DNA of 64,000 bases, from assembly GCA_027405735.1 (NCBI GenBank), contig JAPEHQ010000001.1, forward strand, positions 558,001 to 622,000, written 5' to 3'. This DNA is from Mucor racemosus. Lineage: Eukaryota; Mucoromycota; Mucoromycetes; Mucorales; Mucoraceae. The translations under genes were made by a program, and so were the position numbers. Below, one piece after another: positions 35,493 to 46,634 of the stretch. The notes under the pieces are model-generated. The model did not search any database, was not told the origin of the DNA, and worked only from the letters and a program-made list of their open reading frames with translations. The first letter of the stretch is position 1; each line of letters begins with the position of its first letter.

Positions 35493-38400
35493 ATTAGTTA
35501 TAGAAAAGAGGGCACACTCCAATTTTGAACATTATGAACTTTAAAAATCAGTTTTTCAAGAATTCAGATTTTTTATGCTGCTGAGGTGTGCTTTAGGCCA
35601 ACAATCTAACTTGAAACCTAGGTATATCAATCACTTCATCAAACATTTGAAAAGTATATAGTCAGTAAATAACGATATCTACTAATTTTTTTGCTAGTAA
35701 CTGCTGACTATCTAATACTGTAAAGCAAATTATTCAATAAAAAAACAAAGATTAAAATTGCCTGGTATATTTTCCGATATTCACTTGTTTACAGTTGTTT
35801 AGATCAGTATATATTGAATATCTATCGCTTTTAAAAAAATAGATATCGTATTTATATAGAATACGATGCGCTACAACTTTGATTATGCATAAATAAGACG
35901 TTTACTTATCAATTTCGGTAGTTGTCATTGCCATATATGCCGATGTTGGCTGATTTAGCACTATTTCTAATTTCAAATTGTCTGTCGAGCTACAAACTCT
36001 ACTTGGAAAAATTGAATGCTTGATTCGTATGGTTTAACCAGAAAACCAATGAGATGTTAAAATTATAGCACTAAATACTGTTACAGCTAAGTATATATTT
36101 GGAAACTTGCAGCCCAGTTAGATCAATATTCATTAATTGCAAGCATTTTTCCAATTGCTTAATTTTTTTAAAGCAGAGGAAGACAGGTTTCTTGTTGAAA
36201 ACTGTGCTTTAGTCCTTCAAAAATAGCTGTTAGCTAATTAAATCAAGATATCTTATTAATACATCTACTGCGCATTAGGTACAGCTTCAAAATTCAATTT
36301 CGAACCATTACCTGATTTTATAAAAAATTTCAAAGAATATCTGAAACGACCCGTACAAGAATAAATAGCTTAAACAAGTACGCATTTTCATTTCCCCTAT
36401 TTCCATGGAAACTTGTTGGGGAGGTTGAGCCTTTTCAATTATGTGGATCAACACAAGACGAGATACTTATCATTATAATGGGAGCTCATTTGGATCTATA
36501 TTCGACAAGAACTGGTGAGCTTACTGACCTTATTAGTAGGTGTTAACTAGCAGGTACTGTAGTCAACTTGTTGTTCAAATTTACCGAATTCACAATGGCC
36601 TATAGATGCTGATATCTGAGATACTTGTAGTAACTATTTATGTCTATATTCATGTAGGATGGCAGCTTACTTGTATCAGTATTCATAGACATCGTATTCA
36701 AATTGTCTTCAATAAACGTGCGCAGAAAATTATAGGTGCATTTCGGCAACGATTCTCTCGATGGTTTTCTCGACACGCAACACATAATGGGTTGTGAAGG
36801 CTGCCTTTTGGTATCAGTTGTATCAAAGATGTGCTCTATTTTCATGTAAAGTTGGAAGTTATTAGAATCGAAATTCACCGAGGTAAGGTTTTTGTTTGTT
36901 GTATGCCAGCAAGTGCCATACTTAATCAACGTCTACAGTATCAATACATCTTACAATCTATTGACTACGACATGTATTAAAGTGCAAAGTCTTGATAACA
37001 GATACGAGGAACTCCTAGCATACTAAGTTTATCCAGCAATTACCAAGAATGCTTGATTAGACCTCAATTAAGACACCATTGCAGTAAATTACGATGTTAT
37101 TTACTAAAATAAAAAAAATATAAAAATAAAAGCAGTAGAAATACAATTATAATCAGCTAAAGTTTTTATTACAAAAGATTTCTGAAGAGTTAAAATAATT
37201 GAAAAGTATGAGGGTATTTATAGTGATTTAGAGAACTTGGATACCATCAGACTTGACTGGATGTATATTTAGTAATCTTCCAGTTTTGAGTACATTGTTA
37301 TTGATTTGATATTTTAAGGGGTAAATTGTATAGAGCATTGACCATAAGGGATTGTATGTCAAGTGTGACAATATCGACCTTTTGGGAAATGGTTGTTTTT
37401 GTTTATTTCTGTTATATCTATTTTATGTAACCTTGATTTTTTAAGGGGTAGTTTTTATGTGCTTGAATCTTATTTATATTGATAGTGCAACTACGATATA
37501 GATGAGTAGTTGACTAAATTGATATCTTTGTTTATTATCATTATTGATTTGGATAGAATCCTGTTTTGATATATATGTCATTTGTGTAATTGATTGCGCC
37601 GTGATCAAGGGTGCTATCATCTACACGACATGTATGGTTCAAAAAGGGTATTTCATATTTTTAGCATGCGTTTGTTATTGTGTTCAATTGAAGCGTTTGT
37701 TTATTATCGTTGTTCACATTTCAAGTGGCATCATATTTCATGAGCGACACTTGAAATTTAGGTTGTTTTTATTTTATCAAGCGTTTTTAGTATGTAATTC
37801 CACTGCAACCATATTATTTCATCCTAGCGGTTAATCAACAATCAACATCCAAGCACATTTAACGTAGCATTTGTTACGTCAATTCCTAAAATGAGATGGT
37901 AATCTTTTGTATTCTCAAGATAGATCCAAATCAAAACTACTCTGCATTTTTTGTTTCAACAAAAAATATTAATTTTTCGTCGAGATAATCAAAATAATAG
38001 TTCCTCTCACAGCTTGACCCTAAGGTAGCTGGGTTCAAAATTGATTTTATTACAAATCGACCAGAAAATGATCAAAAAATCAAAATCGTTTAAATGTTCA
38101 TGAACTGCAAAGTAAGTCGACCTAGCTTAATAAATAGTTTTTGTACAGTTTTGGATTCTGCATCCGTCTAAATAAAATTTAAATAAATGTTTTACATTAA
38201 ATTTTGCGTAAAATGCAATTGAAATTTTAGAGGTTTTTTGAAGATACATATCACATTTTATAAGCATAATTAAAATATAACTAAATAAAATAATGCGCAA
38301 AAAAATTATCTATCGATCGAGCTATTGCGGAACCTTCTAGCTGCATTTTTCATAGAGAAAGCAAGATTTTTGTCCAAATTTTTTTCAGTTTCAGAATTTG

Positions 38401-39117
38401 GGATGAGGGTATACAAGGGGAAAATGGACGCTAGAAATGGAGGTACCTTTTTGTACACATTTTGAGGATATCTCCACCAAAAATCAATATTTTAAAGAAA
38501 ACTAAATTGGATCCGAGAGAGCTCAACGCGCTTGATGACATGAGTAAAATGAAACCGCTATTCAATTTAACAAATATTTTGAAATCTACTATAAAAATGC
38601 CAAAAAAAAATGAAAAAAAATAAAAGTGCTCAAAAATTTTTCATACTTAAATACGTTATAGAACACTTTAAAACAAGTAAGTTTTATTATTGAAAAGTGT
38701 TAGTATAGCTTAATTTTTTCTGGAGATATGAAGCCTCAAAGTTTTCAATTGTTTAGCAGTGAAATACGCGTAAAAATCTGAAACATTAGCACTGAAAAAT
38801 TAATACCACCTGCAAAAAGTAGGATATTTCCGGATACTTATTTTTGGATTAAAGCTGAACATCTCAGGTACATTGGCATATAATTATTTCTTGGTGTTAT
38901 TTAGTGAAAAAAAAAGTATAGCAGCGATGAAAAATAAAACCCAGTTTTTTAGGAAAAGTAGTGAATTTTACGTGTTTTTGAGACTTCCGTGAGATACAAA
39001 ATAAATCTAGGAACAGGTAGCATCATGCGGTCAATCTATATCTATTTAGCAGCAGTGATTAAGGTACATCTTTGTATTAAATTAGTTATAGAAAAGGAGA
39101 GCACACTCTGGTTTTGA
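35493..39117 (+). repeat. Dispersed repeat R2, copy 3, flanked by 37-bp direct repeats
   Basis: This matches 55400-57785 along most of its length and the reversed copies at 5800, 22715 and 63843. It is interrupted by an R3 element at 36900-37869. Its two ends carry a similar direct repeat (35493-35529 and 39081-39117, ATTAGTTATAGAAAAG then GCACACTC) with a few differences. A 109-codon minus-strand frame (36600-36929) overlaps a conserved part. No known domain. Confidence 0.7.
36900..37869 (+). mobile_element. R3 element inserted in R2, TSD TTTGT
   Basis: A 970-bp unit starts TGTATGCC and ends CGTAGCA. It is flanked by TTTGT at 36895-36899 and 37870-37874. R2 copy 4 near 56410 shows the uninterrupted target (GGTTTTGTTAAAG). 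The second locus of this family is 10680-12248, rearranged. TG...CA ends with a 5-bp duplication fit a long solo LTR. No coding capacity seen. Confidence 0.75.
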
Positions 39118-40099
39118 AGATTAGCAGCTTTGCATTAATATATATTCTTTGTAGAAAAATCGTATTTTATTTCATCACAATTCAATTCAAAATTTATGGC
39201 GTTGTGATTCTTACTAGGCAGTTTGTTTTTAGCAGAATTGGCAATATGGATTACAAGTATAAAGCTCAATAGCATTATGCACCTGAACTGCTTAGCTTGA
39301 TAAAAGTTAATGCAATCCTTAATTCAAGCAGTTTCACCTACGGGTGTGTAATACACGATATATTAATAATGAAGGGTTTTTAATAAGCATGGGGCTATAT
39401 ATTGTAAACAAACACCTTTGACGATCGTTTGTATATACACATAAAACCAGTATTTTTGTTTACTTTTAGATATATAACCTTAAAAATTGATACATATTAT
39501 ACCAATGTAGTATAAATGAAGGCGTAATGATAGTTGATTTCAATAGATCCAGTAAGATTGCATGTGTGTATAATTTACTAAAATTTTGAATTGATTCAGT
39601 TGTATGCAAATATTTCATGTATTTCTTTTTTTTTCATGCTGATCTTTGTTTTCACTACTATCATATCGTTTCAGGCGATCTTCTCTTGGCATCAATGCTA
39701 TTAATTTTAATATTCAAAATGACAAGGACGTGTGTTATATATATTAGGAAAGAGAGTTTAGCACGAAAATGTTTCTTTCATGTAACTATATACTTTGTTT
39801 ATAATGTGATTTATTACCATAAAGGTATGCATATGAAATACACGGATATACAGAGTTTATGTATTTCTTTGCCTTTCCGAATCTGTATTTTCAGGGCGAC
39901 CGGCATATTGTCTGACGCCTATATATCCGAGTAATACAGATTATCATAGTCGACGATTGCATATACAAAACTATACAGTTAAACCTGCTGTGTTATACAA
40001 ATATATGCAGATATTATCCCAAAATGATTCTCTCCTTGATCTATTTCTTTTTCTCTTTCTCTTTTTTCTCTCTCTTTTTTTTACACTGTACAATTTTAT
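39118..40099. other. Intergenic region, no gene seen
   Basis: AT-rich with no supported ORF. The last 80 bases are strongly CT-rich (TTTCTCTTTCTC...), consistent with the promoter or 5' UTR of the membrane-protein gene that starts at 40100. Confidence 0.5.
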
Positions 40100-41257
40100 A
40101 TGTATTATCTAATAATTTTAAGTTTAATAATTCCTTGTATTATATCATATTCTGAAGCTTTCTCTTCTCAATTACTACAAAAACGTCAAGGTATATATGA
40201 AATAAATCCCATATACTTGTAGTGTAATCATTCACTCAAACTCTAGAGTATTTAGTCTGTAATGAATCATGGACATTTTGTTTACCGCTTTCTAATTCAA
40301 CATGGTATCAATATAATGAATACCAATTTGTTTGGAATAAAAAGTAAATATTAGAGTATACATGTACAAAATATAAATGAAAACTAAATTGATAAATAGC
40401 CATTCTTTTTTTATGAATAATGTATGTAAGTAGATTTAGCTTTTTTTTCTTCACCACTATCAATTTATTCACGTTAAAACAAAACAAAAAAGAGGAATTC
40501 TAGATTTGATATTCATTTATTGACATTATCAACTAAAACAGAGAGACGAACTATAAAATCATGGTTTAATTTAACAAATACAAATGATTCACTCACAGTA
40601 AAAGTAACCGACGATTGGTTTCCAACTACACTACCGAATGATACATCTAACAAGACATGGATTATGTATGCATTTTTACTAGGGCATAATCCAATGGAGC
40701 CTTTAACTGATCCTACTACATTTACATTAAATACCAATATCAGCGATGCAAGCTACGTAGATATACGAGTAGTGCGTAAGTATTATAAATGATAAAATCA
40801 TACATGTATTAACAATATCAACGTTACAGAATTGCCTCCTATACCCATCATTATAAACAAGGAACAATTTCCTTATAAATGGAGGTTAGCTATTATTATT
40901 GTTGCTATTATCATTGTGATTATAGCAGTTTGTATTATTATTTGGCTATATAAGAATATGCAGAAACAGAAAAAGAAAGCAGCAGAAGCAGAAGCAGAAG
41001 CAGAAGCATCAGTACAACTAACTAATAATAAAATGCGAAGTTCTATTTTAAGTACGCCAGATGCAATGATGATCGCTGATACATTTCGTCAAGTTATGTC
41101 TACCTCAGATATTGATAAGCACAGAAATCAAGTTGGTGAAGATTTATTAAAGCGTCAATTAGAATCAGAAGGAACATCGGTCTCTGAAGTTGAAAGAAGA
41201 ACATCCTCAACTAAACAAAAGGCAAAAAAATTACTAGTATCTCCTTTTTCTAAATAA
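40100..41257 (+). CDS. Type I membrane protein with signal peptide
   Basis: I propose four exons, 40100-40190, 40256-40343, 40504-40775 and 40830-41257, giving 292 residues with all phases consistent. Residues 1-20 form a signal peptide (MYYLIILSLIIPCIISYSEA). An extracellular part of about 140 residues follows, with several NxT/S sites. One segment (PLSNSTWYQYNEYQFVW) recalls the P...TW...YxxxW pattern of fungal Kre9/Knh1-like beta domains. Residues 170-191 are a transmembrane helix. The cytoplasmic tail has a Lys/Ala/Glu repeat (KKAAEAEAEAEAS) and Ser/Thr-rich segments. Function unknown; a cell-surface or wall role is inferred. The 160-nt second intron is the weakest join. The stop codon lies only 4 bases before the PUS4 start codon. 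Confidence 0.7.
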
Positions 41258-41261
41258 AAAA

Positions 41262-42262
41262 ATGTCTTTAAAATATGCTTTAAACGGTGTATTCTCTGTT
41301 TATAAACCGAAAGGTTGGACATCTAGAAAAGCAACTGACTTTGTTCAATATGGTCTTTCGAATGAGTTGTGGACATGTGAAACACCAATGCGACAAAAAG
41401 ACCGGGTTAAAATAGGTCATGGTGGCACTTTAGACCCGATGGCAGAGGGCATTTTAGGTATGTAAAAAGTTGGGTTTTGGTAGTCAGGGGTAAAAAATAA
41501 TAACCAGTTACGGGTTGAGGTAACTATAAAGCAACTAATTAACTGAATTTGATCTGCTTTTTATATATGTATATATAGTTTTAGGTATTGGTAAAGGATG
41601 CAAACAATTAACTGATTATCTGGAATGTACCAAGGTAGGTTTAATAAAGTAGAAAATAAACAATTTTTTTTAGCGTGTATTGAGCCATGCAAAAATAATT
41701 ATAGGAATACATTGTTGAGGCAAAATTTGGTCAATCAACAGATACATTCGATGCAGAAGGGCAAGTGACTCAAATAGGAAAAACCGACCACTTGACTCGA
41801 GGTTTGATTGAGAAAACATTACCACAATATCATGGCCATGTTACGCAAGTGCCACCAATGTAAGTTTTTTATACATTCAAGGAAGGAGGTTTGTTTTCAA
41901 ATGATCCCATTATGGTAATCTATTTTAGTTATTCAGCATTAAAAATGAATGGAAAAAAGCTTTATGATTATGCAAGGCAAGGTGTACCATTACCAAAACC
42001 AATTGAACCTCGTAAGGTATTTATCGAGGAGATTGAATTAATAGATTTCAATGATACAGAATGTAAATTGCGGATTATTTGTGGAGGAGGTACTTATATG
42101 AGAAGCATAGTAAATGATATGGCAATCAGTATGGGAACATATGCACACATGACCGCATTAAAGAGAACACGACAGGGTAAATTTACAGTTCAAGACACAT
42201 TGAAATTAGATTCTACTTTCTCTGTTGGTAGCGTTTTGCCTAAACTTGGAGTAGTTAATTAA
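41262..42262 (+). CDS. PUS4: tRNA pseudouridine-55 synthase (TruB/Pus4 family)
   Basis: Four exons, 41262-41457, 41579-41634, 41705-41859 and 41929-42262, give 246 residues. The catalytic motif GHGGTLDPMAEG contains the family's active-site Asp. Splicing restores the LVLGIGKGCK strand after it, then PPIYSALKMNGKKLYDYAR and, later, GGGTYMRSI, all TruB hallmarks. Family knowledge: it converts U55 of elongator tRNAs to pseudouridine in the T loop, in mitochondria and cytoplasm in yeast. No extra N-terminal region is seen. The start ATG is 4 bases after the stop of the upstream gene, so its promoter or 5' UTR must overlap that gene. Confidence 0.93.
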
Positions 42263-42479
42263 GGAGGAGTAAAAAACGTACAAGTAGTAGTAATAGTATT
42301 AGTTGATTAACCCCCCTTTTATAATGATTATTTTATTGTACGACTCTTGTATAAAAAGATCTATATATACACAAATAACACATATATACGCACACACTGT
42401 TATTTCCTTGCTTCTTTCTTTCCTTCTTTCCTCTTTCCTTCTTTCTTTCTCTCTCTCTCTTTCTTGCCCTAAATAAAAT

Positions 42480-44120
42480 ATGCCTATATACAACTTACCA
42501 TCAGAATTACTGCTCCAGATATTACAGCACATTTTAGAATCACCAGATGCTTCTTCACAAGAGTTACTACAATGTGCTTTAACTTGTAAATCTTGGAGTT
42601 ACTATGCTCTTCAACTTTTATGGCATAAACCACTTATACTCAAACCACAAACATGGCTAAAATTCTCAAAAACACTTGCACTCACAGATACATACATTAC
42701 TTATGCACCACTTGTACGACGAATCAACTTATCAGCAGTTACTGAATTCATCAGCGATGAATCTTTACTTTTACTTTCAGTTTGTAAACAACTAGATCGT
42801 GTCACATTAACTGGATGTACCTTTATAACAGATGCTGGCTTAATCAACTTTCTAAAAAGAGATGTTGGCCAATTCTTACTATCAATGGATTTATCTGAAA
42901 TCAAACATTTAACAGATGAAACAGTATTAACAATTGCAGAAACATGCAAACGATTGCAAGGTCTCAATCTAAGTGTAAACCCAGTAAAAGAAGAAGAATG
43001 CAATGGTATCACAGATAAAAGTATAGTGAAATTAGCTGAAAATTGCAGAGATTTAAGAAGAGTAAGGAGCCCCCTTTAAGGAGTGTTATTTTTTTTTTCA
43101 TTGTTACTTAGGAGCTTCTTCTTTTTGTAGATTCGTTTGTCCAACTGGAAACTATTAACTGATGAATCAATTTTGGCATTAACCAAATATTGTCCTGCTT
43201 TATTAGAAATTGACGTTGTAAATTGTTCTATTACAAATCAATCTTTGTTGCATATCTTTGATTGTTGTCGAGAATTACGAGAGCTCAAAGTAAATAATTG
43301 TCATTATTTGAATGATGATGGATTTATTCAATCAGCACTCACAAAATCCATGCCAGGACAAATATATTATGATCAACTTCGGATATTGGAGCTTACCAAT
43401 GTATTTGGGATTACAGATAGAACAGTAGATTGCATAACACAAGCTGCTCCCAAGATTCGTAATTTAGTGCTCAACAAATGCGTCAATTTGACGGATGTCG
43501 GTATTGAATATTTAACTCGATTGGGTCGTTATCTGCATTATATTCATTTGGGTAGCTGTAAAAATATCACAGATCAAGCCATTATTCAACTGACATCAAA
43601 ATGTACTCGGATTCGTTACATTGATTTGGCTAGTTGCCATAAATTGGGTGATGATACTGTAGTTGCTCTGGCTGCATTACCTAAACTCAAGAGAATTGGA
43701 TTAGTAAAATGTCATCGTATCACAAACCGTGCTATCATGGCGCTCACAAGAAATGCACGCACCAGTGTCTCACTCGAAAGGATTCACTTGTCTTATTGCG
43801 AGCAGTTGACCGTGCAAGCTATCTCTGTTTTGGTAATCCATTGTCGTCGTTTAACTCATTTGAGTTTATCATTTATACCCGCATTTCAACATGAAGAATT
43901 TCAAAGGTTTTGTCGACCACCACCAAAAGAATACAACACTGAATTGCAAAGAACATTTTGTGTATTTAGTGGACAGAATGTACACGATTTACGCAATTAT
44001 TTTAAATCCTCGGCTTATCTTAATGACAGAGACTTTGGAAGACGATTGCAATATGGGCAATTACAAACTAGAATCGATGAAATGAGTGAAACATTACAAA
44101 ATAGGCTGTTTGTACAATAA
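42480..44120 (+). CDS. GRR1: F-box/LRR protein, Grr1 type (SCF substrate receptor)
   Basis: Two exons, 42480-43061 and 43131-44120, give 523 residues. Residues about 3-50 are an F-box (NLPSELLLQIL...CALTCKSW) that would bind Skp1. From about residue 75 there are a dozen cysteine-containing leucine-rich repeats, e.g. LVLNKCVNLTDVGIEYL and IDLASCHKLGDDTVV. The C-terminal block FQRFCRPPPKEYNTELQRTF, followed by CVFSGQ, is characteristic of Grr1/GrrA/Pof2-type fungal proteins. In yeast SCF-Grr1 targets G1 cyclins and nutrient-signalling proteins. The protein lacks the long N- and C-terminal extensions of S. cerevisiae Grr1 and is closer in size to GrrA. A CT-rich 5' leader (42400-42470) precedes the start. 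Confidence 0.88.
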
Positions 44121-44178
44121 TTTCCGGGCAAAGCATGGTAATGCTTTCCGGAAAAATGTAAAAAATTCCGGACCGGAA
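44121..44178. promoter_or_regulatory. CCGGAA palindromes between GRR1 and RPL15
   Basis: Directly after the GRR1-like stop codon, 44121-44127 (TTTCCGG) pairs with 44148-44154 (CCGGAAA), and 44130-44136 (AAAGCAT) pairs with 44141-44147 (ATGCTTT). This makes a 14-bp stem with a 2-nt bulge and a GGTA loop. A second palindrome, TTCCGG-A-CCGGAA, is at 44166-44178. The location fits either a 3' UTR hairpin or promoter sites of RPL15, which starts 120 bp on. Confidence 0.5.
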
Positions 44179-44298
44179 ATGAAAGACTAATAAAATACTA
44201 CCCCACCCAGTAACCATCATATAAATATAACCGCACAATGAGAAATAAAGATCTTTCTTTCTAAATCATAATCCTTTTTGACTCAATAAATCTGAACA

Positions 44299-45146
44299 AT
44301 GGGTGGTAAATATCAATAATCAATACTATACATCCATCCATCTTTATTGTACATGAATTAAACTAATCAATCAAACAAAAAAAAAAAGCTTATAAATATC
44401 TTGAAGAGCTTTCCAGAAAGAAACAATCCGATGTTTCTCGTTTCTTACTTCGTGTAAGATGTTGGGAATTCAGGTACAATTCAGAATCCTTGTATTCTAT
44501 TTAGGCTTGAATACGCCTTGATTTCTGTATGGAAATCAAGAGTTTATTAAATTCATCCGATGAGCTATAATTGTATATTTAAACTGAAATTTCCCCATTC
44601 TGGTTTTTTTTTTTAATTTGTAGACAATTGAGTGTCATTCATCGTGCATCTCGTCCTTCTCGTCCTGATAAGGCTCGTCGTTTAGGTTACAAGGCCAAGC
44701 AAGGTTTCGTTATCTACCGTATCCGCGTTCGTCGTGGTGGTCGTAAGAGACCTGTTCCCAAGGGTGCTACCTTTGGTAAGCCTGTCAATGAGGGTGTTTC
44801 TCAACTCAAGTATCAACGTTCTCTCCGTTCCACCGCTGAAGAACGTATTGGTCGCAAATGTGCCAATCTCCGTGTCTTGAACTCTTACTGGGTCAACCAA
44901 GATGCTACTTACAAGTACTTTGAAGTTATCCTCGTCGATCCTTCTCACAAGGCTATTCGTCGTGATGCTCACATCAACTGGATCGCCAACCCTGTTCACA
45001 AGCGTCGTGAAGCTCGTGGTTTGACTGCCATTGGCAAGAAATCCAGAGGTCATGGTAAGGGTCATCGTTTCAATAACACCAAGGGTAGTGGTCGCCGTGC
45101 TACATGGAAACGTCGCAACACTCTTTCTCTCCGTCGTTATCGTTAA
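44299..45146 (+). CDS. RPL15: 60S ribosomal protein L15 (eL15)
   Basis: Three exons, 44299-44305 (only 7 nt), 44389-44473 and 44624-45146, join to exactly 204 residues, the usual eL15 length. The start is [18 protein letters not shown] and the C-terminus ends NTLSLRRYR, with [13 protein letters not shown] typical of the family. It is a core large-subunit protein binding 25S rRNA. Codon use is clearly different from its neighbours (many CGT, GGT, AAG and CTC codons), the mark of high expression. The two introns near the 5' end, the first after only 7 coding nucleotides, are typical of fungal ribosomal protein genes. Confidence 0.98.
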
Positions 45147-45221
45147 ATTATAATATAATAATAAATCAACATTTCGCATCACTTTTTGTAAATAGTAACA
45201 ATAAATTAAATTTTAGTTTTT

Positions 45222-45532
45222 TTATTTCTTGTCTTTTTCTTCTAATGTACGTAACAACATTTTGATACGATATTCTGCCTTTTCATTAGCAATACGCAAT
45301 TTTTTAATTTCTTGTTGTAAATCATCACTATTGCCATCATTTTCATTAATGGATTGGTCATCTAAAAGGAATGTTTCATGATTAAAAAATTCTTTAAAAC
45401 AATATGTTGTGATTTTTTTGTACCTGATTTATTGATAATACGCTTTAATTGATCAACTTGACGTTGCAAGGCATCTACAGCAACATTGACAGGTGTACTA
45501 CTAAGGAAATGATCTTGTTGTTGCTCTGACAT
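45222..45532 (-). CDS. Small coiled-coil protein
   Basis: Two exons on the minus strand, 45424-45532 and 45222-45361, give 82 residues. A short acidic/Gln-rich start (MSEQQQDHFLSS) leads to a helix VDALQRQVDQLKRIINKS, an acidic linker, then a second helix EIKKLRIANEKAEYRIKMLL ending RTLEEKDKK. Heptad spacing suggests a dimeric coiled coil. I do not recognise a named family with confidence. It converges on RPL15, with stop codons 75 bp apart, so the two 3' UTRs probably overlap. Confidence 0.75.
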
Positions 45533-46634
45533 TCTTGATTATTAATTTTTAATAAAAGGGAAAAGCTTTCAATAAATTTGGATTTCGGTTTAGACAACAT
45601 TTAAAATAACGGGGGTCCAAAACTATGGATTTCGAGGTTCGGTTTGGAAACATCTTTTATATATACAAAATGTATTTTATAGCATCAAGGAGATTATTTA
45701 CTAATACCACCATTATGCTTATTTTTATTTGAAAAAAAGGGGAGGTTTTTATTATTTTATTTTACAATTTTGTAAGGAGCATGTACAAGTGAAAGAGATT
45801 AAAGAACAAGGCAGAGATAATTTCATCACAACAAGTTGAGGGACATGATGTGTGTATGCCCATCATATCATTCATTATATATATATATATATACACACAT
45901 ATACAAATACTCCTTTTTTTTTAAAAAAAAATATGAAAAAGAAAAAGTGATATACTTTAATGCATTATGCATTTTCTTAAATATTTACAACAAACATTTC
46001 GTTTTCTATTAGTTACCCTGACTCATTCATCAGCTATTTATGTATGTATTTATAGCTGAGTTGTTAGACCCATTATATATTAAATTTGATTGAAATTTGA
46101 TTATTGTTCATTAAAGGTGTACATGTAAATTGATTTGATTTCATACCTCATTTTTTTACTGCTTCTATCAACTTCATTGAAACTACGAAATTTTTGTGAG
46201 ATGCAGGGTTGCTTTCCTTTTTCTTTAGATTTATATCATATTATATTGGGCCTGGAAGCTACTAATATAAGCTTTCTCTAATATAAAAAAGCCTTTGTTT
46301 TTTGTGTGTTACGTTAAATTTAAGATAGGATCACACAAACCATTTATTGTACCATCTTGAATAGAAAATGCTGTATTACATGTAATAATTTTTTTTTTAT
46401 CTGGTAATTTTTTTTTGCCCCTCTTTTTTTTTCTATAAAGCATAAATATAATATATATATATATTATATAAAGATCTTTTCTTCTTCTTCTCTTTTTTAT
46501 TTTTTCTATTTTATCTATTATTTTTTCGTTTGGTTTATTGTATAAAATTTCAGCACATATTTTATTGTATAAAATCATCATTAAATTCATTCAAACATCG
46601 ACAATAATAACAATAATAAACCAAGAACAAAAAG
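45533..46634. other. Divergent intergenic region
   Basis: This is the shared upstream region of the small coiled-coil gene (-) and the RhoGAP gene (+). It contains TA-rich microsatellite tracts at 45873-45892 and 46450-46465 and CT-rich stretches close to both genes. No ORF or RNA gene is supported. Confidence 0.5.

Noticed and set aside
44682..45182. 166-codon minus-strand frame over RPL15
   Set aside because: Thr/Val-rich antisense shadow caused by the biased codon use of the ribosomal gene.
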